Counted from the stretch's first letter, positions 49,768-58,139 are shown. The stretch is DNA of 64,000 nucleotides from Rhizobacter terrae (GCF_003852895.1 NZ_QUSW01000003.1:372001-436000), one strand, 5' to 3'. Notes: a model not told the origin generated them from the sequence alone. Numbers and translations: made by a program.

Positions 49768-50403
49768 TCACATCCCGGGCAGGCGGAAATAGCCCTTGAT
49801 GCAATGCACGCTGCGCACCGCGATCTGGATGTGGTTCTTGCGCCTGAAGCCCGCACCGGGGTACAGCGCATCGCCTTCGAAAAAGGCGGCGCGCACGCTG
49901 TCGTAGGCTTCGATGCCGCTCTCGCGCCGCAGATCGTGCATGGTCTCCACCACCAGCCGGTCGCGAAAGCGCGCCGACAAGTCCGCGCCGTCGCGGTTCT
50001 CCGGCATGGGCTGCCGGGCCAGCTGGTAGATGTTCCCGATGAACTCGTAGGCCCGCTCCAGTTCGCCCAGCGATTCGGCGTCCAGCAGGTTGCAGCAGCG
50101 CCCCAGGTGCAGCACCGCGCCGATCACGTAGGGCGTCTTGACCTCGCCATTGGCCAGCTGCGGCCGCAGCCGGGCGTCGTTGGCGAACTCCATCGCCCGC
50201 CAGGGGTCGGCTTCCCAGAAGTAGATGCCCGGGCCGAGCCAGTCGTATTCGTTGTCGCTGAGCTTGAGGTGCTTGGTCGAGCCGTTGAGCACGGCTTCGG
50301 CCGCGTCACGGTCACAGCCGTGGAAGCCGAGGACGAGGGAGGGCGATTGCTTGTAGGTGTCCCAGGCCGGCGGTGCGCTGGCCACCAGCGGCTTAGCCGC
50401 CAT
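49768..50403 (-). CDS. Possible ADP-ribosyltransferase-like protein (candidate toxin)
   Basis: 211 aa. VLGFHGCDRDAAEAVL at residues 24-39 and DWLGPGIYFWEADPWRAMEF at 54-73 match the H...G.G.YF....A.A pattern of the PARP/diphtheria-like ART fold (His28, Tyr61 as candidate NAD-binding residues), and a later FFEGD (Glu176) could supply the acidic residue. The C-terminal KNHIQIAVRSVHCIKGYFR is a conserved-looking end. The assignment is by motif only. It overlaps by 11 bp a 68-aa upstream gene, an arrangement typical of toxin-antitoxin or other two-gene modules. Confidence 0.5.
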   Translation of the reverse strand: MAAKPLVASAPPAWDTYKQSPSLVLGFHGCDRDAAEAVLNGSTKHLKLSDNEYDWLGPGIYFWEADPWRAMEFANDARLRPQLANGEVKTPYVIGAVLHLGRCCNLLDAESLGELERAYEFIGNIYQLARQPMPENRDGADLSARFRDRLVVETMHDLRRESGIEAYDSVRAAFFEGDALYPGAGFRRKNHIQIAVRSVHCIKGYFRLPGM

Positions 50404-50599
50404 ATTTCTTGGGCACGCGTCCGCTCGGGGTGAGGAAGCCTTTGGCCTTGAGGTAGCGCATCGCGTCGGCCGGATCGCGCAGGGACTCCTGCTTGGCGTC
50501 GACGATGGAACTCACTTCGGGGTCGGTGAGGCGGCGCATCCGCGTCTCGACGGAGGAAGGCTGCGCTACCTGGCTGGCACCGGTGCGGGCAATCGACAT
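50393..50599 (-). CDS. Small protein upstream of the ART-like gene (candidate antitoxin)
   Basis: 68 aa from ATG 50599 with GAGGAG 8 bases upstream. Sequence is polar: a disordered start, then RRLTDPEVSSIVDAKQESL, DPADAMRYLKAKGFL and a basic end RVPKKYGG. No known DNA-binding motif. The overlap of its end with the start of the ART-like gene suggests stoichiometric co-expression. The antitoxin role is a hypothesis. Confidence 0.55.
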   Translation of the reverse strand: MSIARTGASQVAQPSSVETRMRRLTDPEVSSIVDAKQESLRDPADAMRYLKAKGFLTPSGRVPKKYGG

Positions 50600-50691
50600 G
50601 AAGGACGCTCCTCGACCCTGGAAAATTCAACCGTCACTGTATCAATGAACAGTGAGCCATGGGTGGGAATTTCGGCCCGCGAACATGGGAT

Positions 50692-51063
50692 TCAAGGCTC
50701 GCCCAGCATGCGCTTGAGCTCGCCGCTTTCGATGAGGTGCTGCATCTCCTCATAGCCGCCGATCAGCACGCCGCGCACGAACACCATCGGGAAGGTGGGC
50801 CAGCCCGTCCACAGCTTGAGCGCCAGGCGCGGCTTCCACTGGCTGAAGTAGCTGCCGTATTCCAGGTAGTGGAAGGGCTGCTGCGCCTCGGTGAGGGCGC
50901 GGCGCACCTTGCGCACGAAGGGGTTCTGCGCCATGCCCACCACCAGGATGTTGTTGGAGCTGGCCGCCGCCTGCACGTTGTGGACGATGTCCGCATGCCA
51001 GTTGGCGATGCGTTCGCGCACCACCGGCAGCATGCGGGTTTCATCAAGGACGGTGCGGGTCAT
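50692..51063 (-). CDS. Glutaredoxin-fold protein lacking the active-site cysteine
   Basis: 123 aa from ATG 51063. Residues about 38-120 follow the monothiol glutaredoxin pattern: ILVVGMAQNPFVRKVRRALTE, WPTFPMVFVRGVLIGGYEEM (the cis-Pro TFP and GG(Y/F)xE glutathione-binding elements) and HLIESGEL. At the place of the CGFS/CPYC motif it reads NPFV, so no redox Cys is present, and the protein has no Cys at all there. It may bind glutathione or partners without catalysis. Confidence 0.75.
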   Translation of the reverse strand: MTRTVLDETRMLPVVRERIANWHADIVHNVQAAASSNNILVVGMAQNPFVRKVRRALTEAQQPFHYLEYGSYFSQWKPRLALKLWTGWPTFPMVFVRGVLIGGYEEMQHLIESGELKRMLGEP

Positions 51064-51140
51064 GGGCGGGCTCCTGGCATTCTGGGAAAGACGCCAAGCG
51101 TAGCCCACGCCCGCAGCGCGGCAGTGACAGCCTGTGCCCG

Positions 51141-51683
51141 TCAGCCGTGCAGGCGCGGCACGGCCGGGAAGTCCACCTCCGTGCGGGCGATGTGGTTCAC
51201 CGTGTTGGTGAGCACGTTCAGCGCCACCTGCGCCACCACCTCCAGCAGCTCGGCGTCGCTGAAGCCCGCTTCGCGCGCCGCGGCGACCGATGCATCGGAC
51301 ACGCCGGTGCGGTCCCGCGCCACCGCCTGCGCCAGGCGCACGAGGGCGTCTTCGCGGCCGCTGGCGGCACGCCCCTGCCGGGCGGCAGCGACCTCGGCGT
51401 CAGCCAGCCCCGCGCCCTTGCCGATCGCCGCATGGGCGCTCACGCAGTACTCGCACTGGTTGGCCTCACCCACGGCCAGCGCGATCAGCTCGCGCTCGCG
51501 GGCATTGAGCGAACCGGACGCGAGCGCCTCCGACAGGCCCAGGTAGCCGCGCAGCACCGGCGTGGCATGGGCCATGGTGGACATCATGTTGGGCGTGAAG
51601 CCCAGCTTGGCCTTGACGGCAGCCAGCAGCGGCGCGGAAGCAGCAGGGGTGTTGGAGGCGGTGACGGGAGCGATGCGGGACAT
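51141..51683 (-). CDS. AhpD-like carboxymuconolactone-decarboxylase-family protein
   Basis: 180 aa from ATG 51683. The CMD core has the peroxidase-type CxxC motif NQCEYCVSAHAA (Cys77, Cys80, His84) and an upstream LNARERELIALAVGE. Likely a thiol-dependent alkylhydroperoxidase. Divergent from the AraC gene (114 bp apart), which probably controls it; this pairing is common in proteobacteria. Confidence 0.9.
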   Translation of the reverse strand: MSRIAPVTASNTPAASAPLLAAVKAKLGFTPNMMSTMAHATPVLRGYLGLSEALASGSLNARERELIALAVGEANQCEYCVSAHAAIGKGAGLADAEVAAARQGRAASGREDALVRLAQAVARDRTGVSDASVAAAREAGFSDAELLEVVAQVALNVLTNTVNHIARTEVDFPAVPRLHG

Positions 51684-51797
51684 GCTGGTTTCTCCAGGTG
51701 TGAATCGATGCGTGCGAACTTGCACACCGACAGTGTCCCGTCCATCTCAGGACGATAGGTGACATCGAATCCACAAATCGATACCATTCGTCCAACC

Positions 51798-52643
51798 ATG
51801 CCTGTCGATCGACTCACCAGCCTCTTCGACCGCTTTCGCGTGTCGGCCCAGATGTTCCATGCCGGCCCCTTGTGCGGCCGCACCCATTTCAGCGCCGACC
51901 CTGGTTTGGGCTACCTGCATGTGCTGCGCGAAGGCTCGATGGAGATCGAGCACCGCCAGTCCCCCGGCAGCCCGCCGCAACGCCTGAGCGTTGCCGAGCC
52001 GGCCCTGCTGTTCTACCCGCAGCCCTGGAACCACGACTTCATCTACCCGCCCGAGCAGGGCTCGCAGCTCGTGTGCGCCACCTTGCGCTTCGAAGGCGGC
52101 GCCATGCATCCGCTGGCGCGCGCCCTGCCGCCGCTGGTGCTGGTGCCGCTGTCGCAGGCCCCCTCGCTCGCGTCCACGCTGGACCTGCTGTTCGCCGAGG
52201 CCGACCACACGCGCTGCGGGCGGCCCCTGCTGGCCAACCGGCTGTTCGAGGTGCTGCTCATCCAGCTCCTGCGTTGGCTGCTGGACCGCGAGGACCTGCC
52301 CGAAGGCCTGCTCGCGGGGCTGGCCGATCCGCAGCTGTCCAAGGCGCTGGTGGCCATGCACGACGAGCCGGCACATCCGTGGGACCTGCCGGCGCTGGCC
52401 GACAAGGCCGGCATGTCGCGCAGTGCCTTCGCGGCGGCCTTCAAGCGCGTGGTGGGCGACACGCCGGCCGAGCATCTGGCGCAGTGGCGGCTCGCGCTCG
52501 CGCAGCAGCGGCTGGCGGGCGGCGAAGCCATCAAGCACGTGGCGGCAAAGGTGGGCTATGGCAGCGCATCGGCGCTGTCGCGGGCTTTCGCGGCGCGGGT
52601 GGGCTCGTCGCCGCGGGCCTGGCTGCAAGCTCGCGGGGATTGA
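51798..52643 (+). CDS. AraC-family transcriptional regulator with cupin N-terminus
   Basis: 281 aa from ATG 51798 (51759 possible). N-terminal cupin-type sensor (GYLHVLREGSMEIEHRQ, LLFYPQPWNHDFIYP) and C-terminal double HTH: WDLPALADKAGMSRSAFAAA then IKHVAAKVGYGSASALSRAF, ending RAWLQARG. Likely regulator of the divergent AhpD-like gene; effector unknown. Confidence 0.9.
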   Translation: MPVDRLTSLFDRFRVSAQMFHAGPLCGRTHFSADPGLGYLHVLREGSMEIEHRQSPGSPPQRLSVAEPALLFYPQPWNHDFIYPPEQGSQLVCATLRFEGGAMHPLARALPPLVLVPLSQAPSLASTLDLLFAEADHTRCGRPLLANRLFEVLLIQLLRWLLDREDLPEGLLAGLADPQLSKALVAMHDEPAHPWDLPALADKAGMSRSAFAAAFKRVVGDTPAEHLAQWRLALAQQRLAGGEAIKHVAAKVGYGSASALSRAFAARVGSSPRAWLQARGD

Positions 52644-52650
52644 AGCGGGC

Positions 52651-54240
52651 TCAGGCTGTCTTGGGCTTGAGCAGTCCGGTGCACACCGCACGCTGCGCGT
52701 CATCGGCGGGCAGCTTGGCGCACACGCCGTCAAGCTGCGCCTGCAGGCGCTTGAACGGCTCGGCATGGGCCTTGGACTTGTTCCAGTCGACCAGCCGGGT
52801 GCCCACCTTCTGCATCGAGCGCGCACTGCGTTCATAGAAGGCGTTGGGCTGCGCCGCCGCTTCGTCGAACAGCCGCGACACCGCCGACTCGATGCGCTTC
52901 TCGTCCTGCGGCGCCAGCTCCACCAGCGCACTCACGTAGGACGCGCCCCACTGCAGCCGCGTGGCCGGGCCTTCGGACTTGTCGAACGCCTCCTGCAACC
53001 AGTGCAGCGCCTCGGTCTTGTCGCCGCGCTTCTTCGCATTGGCGGCCAGCTCGGACATCAGGTAGTACGGTGAATGGCTCTTGCCGAGGTTGGCCTTGAG
53101 CAGGGCGTCGGAATCGTCCAGCAGGCCGGCGTCGGCCAACGTGGAGGCCGCGGCCGTGATAACAGCCTGGCGCTCGTAGCCATCGGTGATCTCGCGGTCC
53201 ACGCGGGCGCTGTGCTCGCGCACCTGCGCCTGCAGCGCGGGCGTGGGCTGGCCCTTGTCGAGCCTGGCGAGATCCACGCGTGCGGCCAGCGCGGTGATGC
53301 GATCCGCACGCGACAGGCTGGTGTCGGCTTCCAGCGTCTTCAGCGAAGCGTTGAAGGCGTCGACCAGCTGCGCACGCTCGGCGGACTTGTCCACGCTCAG
53401 CGCCTTGACGATGTCTGCCGCGTTGTTGGTCAGCACGTCCATGTGCGCGCGTGCGGCGTTGGCATCGGCCAGCACGGCCACCACCTTCTCGCGGGTCTTC
53501 GCATCGGGCTGCGGATGGTCGGCCATCGCGGCAACGGCCTTGAGCATGAGGCGCGTCGCCGTCTCGGCCTGGTCGGCCGGGCAAGCCTGCGCGAGCTGCT
53601 TGAGCACGGCGGCGGACTGGTCCTTGGGCACGACCTGCTGCTCATCGGTTTCCCAGGAGTAGAAGGCCAGCAGCTTCCAGTCATTGGGTGTGAGGCCCGT
53701 GCCGCCAGCGCGGGCATCGGCCAGCACCGCCTTCACCGGCCGTTGCGCATTCATGCCCAGCGTCAACACCTGCGTGTACTGCGAGGCATCCACCTCGCCG
53801 GGCAGCCGCGTCAGCTCCACGCCGTCGGCGTTGAACAGCAGCATGGTCGGGTAGCCACGCACCTTGAAGCGCGTGCCCAGCTTCTGCGCGCCGGGGCTGT
53901 CGCCGTCGATGTAGACCGGCACGAAGGCGCGCGAGCGCTCGATGAAGTCCATGCGGTTGAAGAGCGTCGCCTTCACCTGGTTGCACGGCGGACACCACTT
54001 GGCGCCCCAGTAGACGAAGACCGGCTTGCGGTCGGCCTTGGCCCGCGCGAAGGCGGCATCGACGTCGGCGTCGCTGGCGGCCTGCTTCCAGGCGATGGCG
54101 GGGGCGTCGTGCGCAGCCTCGGCCTTGGCCGTGGACGCGGGGATGGCGGCGGTCGGGGTGGCCGCCGCCGAGGACTCGGGCGATCTGTTGCACGCCGCGA
54201 GGATGACCGCGGCGCCGAGGATGCAAAGGCGTGCCTTCAT
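52651..54240 (-). CDS. Thioredoxin-domain lipoprotein
   Basis: 529 aa from ATG 54240. Lipoprotein signal with lipobox LAAC (Cys17), a low-complexity linker, then a thioredoxin/DsbD-gamma-like domain (about 60-170) with active site WCPPC at 82-86 and cis-Pro in VRGYPTMLLF. The C-terminal 330 residues are helical and repeat-like (TPR-like; TEALHWLQEAFDK). Probably a periplasmic disulfide reductase. Stops 7 bp from the converging AraC stop. Confidence 0.85.
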   Translation of the reverse strand: MKARLCILGAAVILAACNRSPESSAAATPTAAIPASTAKAEAAHDAPAIAWKQAASDADVDAAFARAKADRKPVFVYWGAKWCPPCNQVKATLFNRMDFIERSRAFVPVYIDGDSPGAQKLGTRFKVRGYPTMLLFNADGVELTRLPGEVDASQYTQVLTLGMNAQRPVKAVLADARAGGTGLTPNDWKLLAFYSWETDEQQVVPKDQSAAVLKQLAQACPADQAETATRLMLKAVAAMADHPQPDAKTREKVVAVLADANAARAHMDVLTNNAADIVKALSVDKSAERAQLVDAFNASLKTLEADTSLSRADRITALAARVDLARLDKGQPTPALQAQVREHSARVDREITDGYERQAVITAAASTLADAGLLDDSDALLKANLGKSHSPYYLMSELAANAKKRGDKTEALHWLQEAFDKSEGPATRLQWGASYVSALVELAPQDEKRIESAVSRLFDEAAAQPNAFYERSARSMQKVGTRLVDWNKSKAHAEPFKRLQAQLDGVCAKLPADDAQRAVCTGLLKPKTA

Positions 54241-54339
54241 GGGGAACTCCTGGCAAGTCGTCGAGTGTCGCTCAGCCAGCGGCGGGCAATGACGTCCAAG
54301 GTCATTGCGCGTGCGTGGGGCGGCTTCGACACTGTGTCC

Positions 54340-54726
54340 ATGCGCTTCAATCACTGGGTCGTGCAGGCAGCTCTCGTCATCACGTCCGTTTTCCACTTGC
54401 TGCCGGCCGCAGGCCTGTTGGGTTCGCAGCAACTGTCGCGCCTGTACGGACTGGACTTCACCGAACCGCTGCCGCTGCTGCTGATGCGGCATCGCGCCGT
54501 GCTGCTGGCACTGGTCGGCCTGGGCCTGCTGGCCAGCACGCGCGCTGCGCAGGCCCCTGTGCAGGAGCTGGCACTGGCAGCGGCCATGCTGGCCACCGGC
54601 AGCTTCGTCGCACTGGCCATCGGCCTGCCGCTGAACGCCGCCTTGACGCGGGTGATGTGCATCGACGTGACCCTGTTCGTGCTGCTGGCCGTCGCCCTGG
54701 CGCTGCGCATGTTCACTCCACGCTAG
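54340..54726 (+). CDS. Small four-helix membrane protein
   Basis: 128 aa from ATG 54340 (ATG 54289 would give 145 aa; neither has a good Shine-Dalgarno). Four hydrophobic segments: VQAALVITSVFHLLPAAGLL, AVLLALVGLGLLAS, LALAAAMLATGSFVALAIGL, and DVTLFVLLAVALALRM. Resembles a family of small inner-membrane proteins sometimes mislabelled phosphopantetheine adenylyltransferase; no such catalytic motif is present. Overlaps the converging gene by 14 bp. Confidence 0.6.
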   Translation: MRFNHWVVQAALVITSVFHLLPAAGLLGSQQLSRLYGLDFTEPLPLLLMRHRAVLLALVGLGLLASTRAAQAPVQELALAAAMLATGSFVALAIGLPLNAALTRVMCIDVTLFVLLAVALALRMFTPR

Positions 54727-55405
54727 GCGCGCCCAGCCAGCTTTGCGAGTCGTCGTGGATGGCGCCTTCCACGGGCGTCGCCTTGGCCAGCGCCATCCAG
54801 GCCTGGAAGGGCAGCTTCATCGCTCGCCTCGGGGCGGGGCGGGCGACATCCAGCACGTTGTCACCAGCGACGATCACGCCGCATTCGGGCGGGATCTCCT
54901 CGGGCCTGGCGATGCCTTCGCGGATCACGTACCAGCACTCGCCGCACAGCTGCAGGTAGGCCGAGCGCTTGGCCTCGCGCTTGAGGTCCGACAGCAGGTC
55001 GGCGCGCCGCACCTTGATCTCGTGCACCACCGGCTCGAGGTAGTCCTCCACCGTGGTGTTGCGGATGGAGAAGACGTCGGGCATGGCCATCACCCAGTCG
55101 TCGCCCACCTTGGCACGCAGGCCCAGGCCACGCCAGGCGATGCGGCCGGCGCGTGTCATGTCGCGGGCCACGCGTTCGACCAGCTCTTCGTGGGCATCAC
55201 GTGCCGCGCGGTTGCGTTGCAGCGTTTCGGCCAGCACGGCCACGCCGGTGTCGGTGACACGCAGCGTCTCGTGGCCGGTGTCGTGGCGCACCCGTTCGAG
55301 CCACCCTTCAGCCAGCAGCTCGACCTCGACCATGTCCTGGCACGGCCAGCCCGCTGAACGCCAGATCGCGCGAAGGCGGCGGCGGTGGACGATGGTCAGC
55401 GCCAC
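54713..55405 (-). CDS. Hypothetical protein with PD-(D/E)XK nuclease-like motif
   Basis: 230 aa with a GTG start at 55405. N-terminal winged-helix-like segment (ELLAEGWLERVRHDTGHETLRVTDTG). The centre shows MPDVFSI, then VVHEIKVRRADLLSD, then AYLQLCGECWYV, an order of Asp, Glu-x-Lys and hydrophobic strand compatible with a PD-(D/E)XK nuclease core. The assignment is by eye only. Follows the DUF427 gene by 9 bp, likely cotranscribed. Confidence 0.5.
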   Translation of the reverse strand: MALTIVHRRRLRAIWRSAGWPCQDMVEVELLAEGWLERVRHDTGHETLRVTDTGVAVLAETLQRNRAARDAHEELVERVARDMTRAGRIAWRGLGLRAKVGDDWVMAMPDVFSIRNTTVEDYLEPVVHEIKVRRADLLSDLKREAKRSAYLQLCGECWYVIREGIARPEEIPPECGVIVAGDNVLDVARPAPRRAMKLPFQAWMALAKATPVEGAIHDDSQSWLGAPSVE

Positions 55406-55414
55406 GGCGTCCCC

Positions 55415-55696
55415 TCAATCTTCAATCTTGACGCCCTTCCAGAAAGCGACGCGGCCCTTGATCTCCTGCGCCGCCTCGCTCGGTTCCGGGTAGTACCAGA
55501 CCGCGTCGGGGTTCAGCTCGCCGTTGACCATCAGGCTGTAGTAGTACGCCTGGCCCTTCCATGGGCAGCTGGAGCGGTGGTTGCTGAAGGTCACGTACTG
55601 CCGGTTCAGGCTGCCCTCGGGGAAGTAGTGGTTGCCTTCGACCACCACGATGTCATTGCTTTCGGCGATGACGGTGCCGTTCCAGATTGCTTTCAT
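55415..55696 (-). CDS. DUF427 domain protein
   Basis: 93 aa from ATG 55696. Characteristic DUF427 sequence: WNGTVIAESNDIVVVEGNHYFP, NHRSSCPWKGQAYYYSL and DAVWYYPEPSEAAQEIKGRVAFW. Small cytoplasmic beta-fold protein of unknown function, widespread in bacteria. Confidence 0.93.
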   Translation of the reverse strand: MKAIWNGTVIAESNDIVVVEGNHYFPEGSLNRQYVTFSNHRSSCPWKGQAYYYSLMVNGELNPDAVWYYPEPSEAAQEIKGRVAFWKGVKIED

Positions 55697-55721
55697 CAGT
55701 CCTTCTTTCAAACAGGGATCG

Positions 55722-56708
55722 TCAAGCGTACAACCCGGCGGCGCCGCGCGTGCGCGCCGTGATGATGCCCACCAGCGACTTGTCGCCCACCACCTCCACC
55801 GTCTCGCCGTGGCGCAGGATGTCCATCACCAGCTCCGTCGGGTCGCCGTACGGCACCTGCAGTTCGTAGCGGCCGTCGTCCAGCCAGCGGGCCTTCTGCT
55901 GCGCATGCCATTCCTCGTTGGCCACCCACTGCGCGGCCTCGGCGTTGAAGCGCAGCGTCGCCCACTTCACGCGCTGGCCGCCGCCATAGATGCCGTAGCC
56001 CGCATCCAGCTCGGACTCCAGGTCCTTGATGGACACGTGCCGCGCCTTGTGGTCCAGCGCCCGCGCCTCCTGCACCGCATCCAGCGCGAAGCGGCGCAGG
56101 CCTTCGCTGGCATGGCACCAGGCGTCCAGGTACCAGGTGTTGCGGTAGTTCACCAGGCGCTGCGGCGAGACTTCGCGCTCGCTGGTGCTGCGGTCGCTGC
56201 GCTTGAAGTAGCGCAGCCACACCCGCTTGCGCTGCACCAGCGCGCTGCCCAGCAACTCGAAGTGCCGGCTGGGCACGCGGCGGCGCGCGGGTGAGATCAC
56301 CTTCACCCGGCGCATCAGCTCCTTGGCCTCGCTCTCGTCGGCGCCCAGCATGCCTTGCAGCTTGTCCATCATCGGCGCGAGGTGGCGCGAGAGCACGCCA
56401 TCGTCGTCCAGGCCAGCCATCAGCTGGTGCATGGTCAGGAGCGCGTGGATCTCCTTCTCGCTGAACCACATGCCGGGCAGTTCCTGCCGCGCCGCGCCCT
56501 TCATGCCGGCCGCCTCGGCGTCGAAGCGGTAGCCGTTGTCGAAGCGGTCGTAGACGATGGGCGCGGACAAGCGGTCGCGCAGGTATTGCAGGTCGCGCTT
56601 GAGGGTGGCGGGGGAAACGTCGAGCTCTTGTTGCAAGGTGTCAAAGCTCACGCAGCCGCGTCCCCGCAGCAGCAGTTCAATCTTGTAAAAGCGTTCAGTT
56701 CTATCCAT
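55722..56708 (-). CDS. WYL-domain transcriptional regulator (YafY type)
   Basis: 328 aa from ATG 56708. N-terminal HTH (RTERFYKIELLLRGRGCVSF, TLQQELDVSPATLKRDLQYLRDR), central WYL ligand domain with VNYRNTWYLDAWC, and C-terminal WCX domain (WLDDGRYELQVPYGDPTELVMDIL). WYL domains bind nucleotides or nucleic acids and often regulate defence or DNA-repair genes. Two identical-arm palindromes lie between it and the divergent HNH-like gene, suggesting autoregulation and control of that gene. Confidence 0.93.
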   Translation of the reverse strand: MDRTERFYKIELLLRGRGCVSFDTLQQELDVSPATLKRDLQYLRDRLSAPIVYDRFDNGYRFDAEAAGMKGAARQELPGMWFSEKEIHALLTMHQLMAGLDDDGVLSRHLAPMMDKLQGMLGADESEAKELMRRVKVISPARRRVPSRHFELLGSALVQRKRVWLRYFKRSDRSTSEREVSPQRLVNYRNTWYLDAWCHASEGLRRFALDAVQEARALDHKARHVSIKDLESELDAGYGIYGGGQRVKWATLRFNAEAAQWVANEEWHAQQKARWLDDGRYELQVPYGDPTELVMDILRHGETVEVVGDKSLVGIITARTRGAAGLYA

Positions 56709-56733
56709 GGCAGACAGTCGTATATCCCGCTGG

Positions 56734-56752
56734 TGGCTCACCAGATGAGCCA
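56734..56752. promoter_or_regulatory. Palindromic operator 1 (TGGCTCA-N5-TGAGCCA)
   Basis: Arms TGGCTCA and TGAGCCA around CCAGA, 26 bp upstream of the WYL regulator start. Same arms and partly conserved flanks (CTGG before, GTG after) as the site at 56801. Confidence 0.75.
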
Positions 56753-56800
56753 GTGGCGCGGAGCATACGCCAGCTTCGAAAAGTCCTCACGCGATCCTGG

Positions 56801-56819
56801 TGGCTCATTTAATGAGCCA
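56801..56819. promoter_or_regulatory. Palindromic operator 2 (TGGCTCATTTAATGAGCCA)
   Basis: A perfect 19-bp palindrome with odd centre, 53 bp upstream of the HNH-like gene start. Centre-to-centre distance to operator 1 is 67 bp. Most likely bound by the WYL regulator dimer. Confidence 0.8.
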
Positions 56820-56871
56820 GTGAGCCGGAAAACTTCGCTCCCATCACTCAACCACCAACCAGGAGCGACCC

Positions 56872-57987
56872 ATGACCACCGAACTCTTCACGACGGCCAA
56901 CACCGTCACCGCACACGAGCACATCGGCTTCGAGCTGGGATGGGACTACGCCCACTACCGCCTCGTGCCGCCGGCCCCCTACGCGCAGGAGCCCTCGCCG
57001 CTGCGCAACGGCCTGCTGGCCGGCCAGGCCGCGTTCGGGTCCCGCACCCTGGCCGCCACCCGCCCGGTGCGCAAGTGGCTGCAGCTGCGCCTGCACGCCT
57101 GGCTGCGCGGCCGCAGCGTAGAACTCATGCAGGTCACGCCCAACTACCTGTCGCAGCTGGAAGTGAGCCACTGCCCCATCACGCGCACCGCACTCAGCAC
57201 CGCCACGCTGGACAGCTCCGACGCCTCGGTGGACCGCGTCCGAAACGACGCCGGCTATGCCGCGGGCAACCTGGCCGTCATCAGCACCAAGGCCAACCAT
57301 GCCAAGGCAGGCTACGGCTTCCACGACGCGCTGCGCTTCGTCAAGCAGATCGAGGCCGGCAAGCTGGGCGGCATCGATGGCCTCAGCGCCTGCCAGTGGA
57401 GCCGCGTGGCCGTGCTGTGCAGCTATGTGGAGCCGATGTCGCACGAAGAAGCCAGCACCATCCCCATGCTGGTGCTGCCGCCCAACCGCCTGCGCATGTT
57501 CAACCCGGTGCAGGCGCTGCAGGCCTTCATCAGCCAGCAGCTCATGGCCCCGGGCTGGAGCCACCGCGCCGCGCGTTTCGAAGCGATGCTGCCGGGCAAG
57601 CCCGCTCGCCGCGCCTTCCTCACCTTCTTCCACGCCCTGCTGCCGCGGGTGCTGGAGGCCAGCCGCGCCAACGGCAAGCAGCACACCCGCTGGGCCATCG
57701 AGGACGCCTGGCGCAACCCGCTGGTGCTCAAGCGCTGGACCGCATTCGCCCGCCTGCTCACCGCGACGCAGTGCGAGGAACTGGTGGCGCGCGCCAACGC
57801 GAAGAAGCTGGGCGCGCTGCGGGCGCAGCAGTTGCCCGACGAAGCCGCCACCGAAGGCTGGAACCTGGATTCGCGCGGTTACGTGCCGCATGCGGTGCTG
57901 ATGAAGCGTTCGCCGACCTCGGCCCGCACCGGGCTGGGCGAGCAGATTCCGCAGCCTGTGGGCACCCAGGCCAGCCTCCCGCTGTGA
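56872..57987 (+). CDS. Protein with degenerate HNH-endonuclease-like motif
   Basis: 371 aa from ATG 56872 with AGGAG 7 bases upstream. Residues 99-147 read like an HNH core: SHCPITRTAL, then SVDRVRNDAGYAAGNLAVIS, then KANHAKAGY, matching the D+xDN.xGY..GN...S...N..K pattern of HNH homing-type nucleases but with a changed metal-ligand set. The rest is helical with no known domain. Divergent from and probably repressed by the WYL regulator. Function unknown; a nucleic-acid-related or defence role is possible. Confidence 0.55.
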   Translation: MTTELFTTANTVTAHEHIGFELGWDYAHYRLVPPAPYAQEPSPLRNGLLAGQAAFGSRTLAATRPVRKWLQLRLHAWLRGRSVELMQVTPNYLSQLEVSHCPITRTALSTATLDSSDASVDRVRNDAGYAAGNLAVISTKANHAKAGYGFHDALRFVKQIEAGKLGGIDGLSACQWSRVAVLCSYVEPMSHEEASTIPMLVLPPNRLRMFNPVQALQAFISQQLMAPGWSHRAARFEAMLPGKPARRAFLTFFHALLPRVLEASRANGKQHTRWAIEDAWRNPLVLKRWTAFARLLTATQCEELVARANAKKLGALRAQQLPDEAATEGWNLDSRGYVPHAVLMKRSPTSARTGLGEQIPQPVGTQASLPL

Positions 57988-58102
57988 GAGGGTTTGGACG
58001 AAACCTGCTGTAACTTGACCCTTCGTCGCGTCCGGCCATCCCACCACATGCAACAGTCGAGTCCGGCCATCCGCTTCTTGTCCGAAACGCGCTAGTTAAG
58101 TC

Positions 58103-58118
58103 AATCAAACGTTTGATT
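58103..58118. promoter_or_regulatory. TetR-type operator
   Basis: AATCAAACGTTTGATT is a perfect 16-bp palindrome 21 bp before the TetR start at 58140, within the expected promoter. TCAAACGTTTGA-type palindromes are typical of the CerR/YbiH class of TetR regulators that control RND pumps. Confidence 0.8.
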
Positions 58119-58139
58119 TAACTGCTAGAGTCCGGCGCC

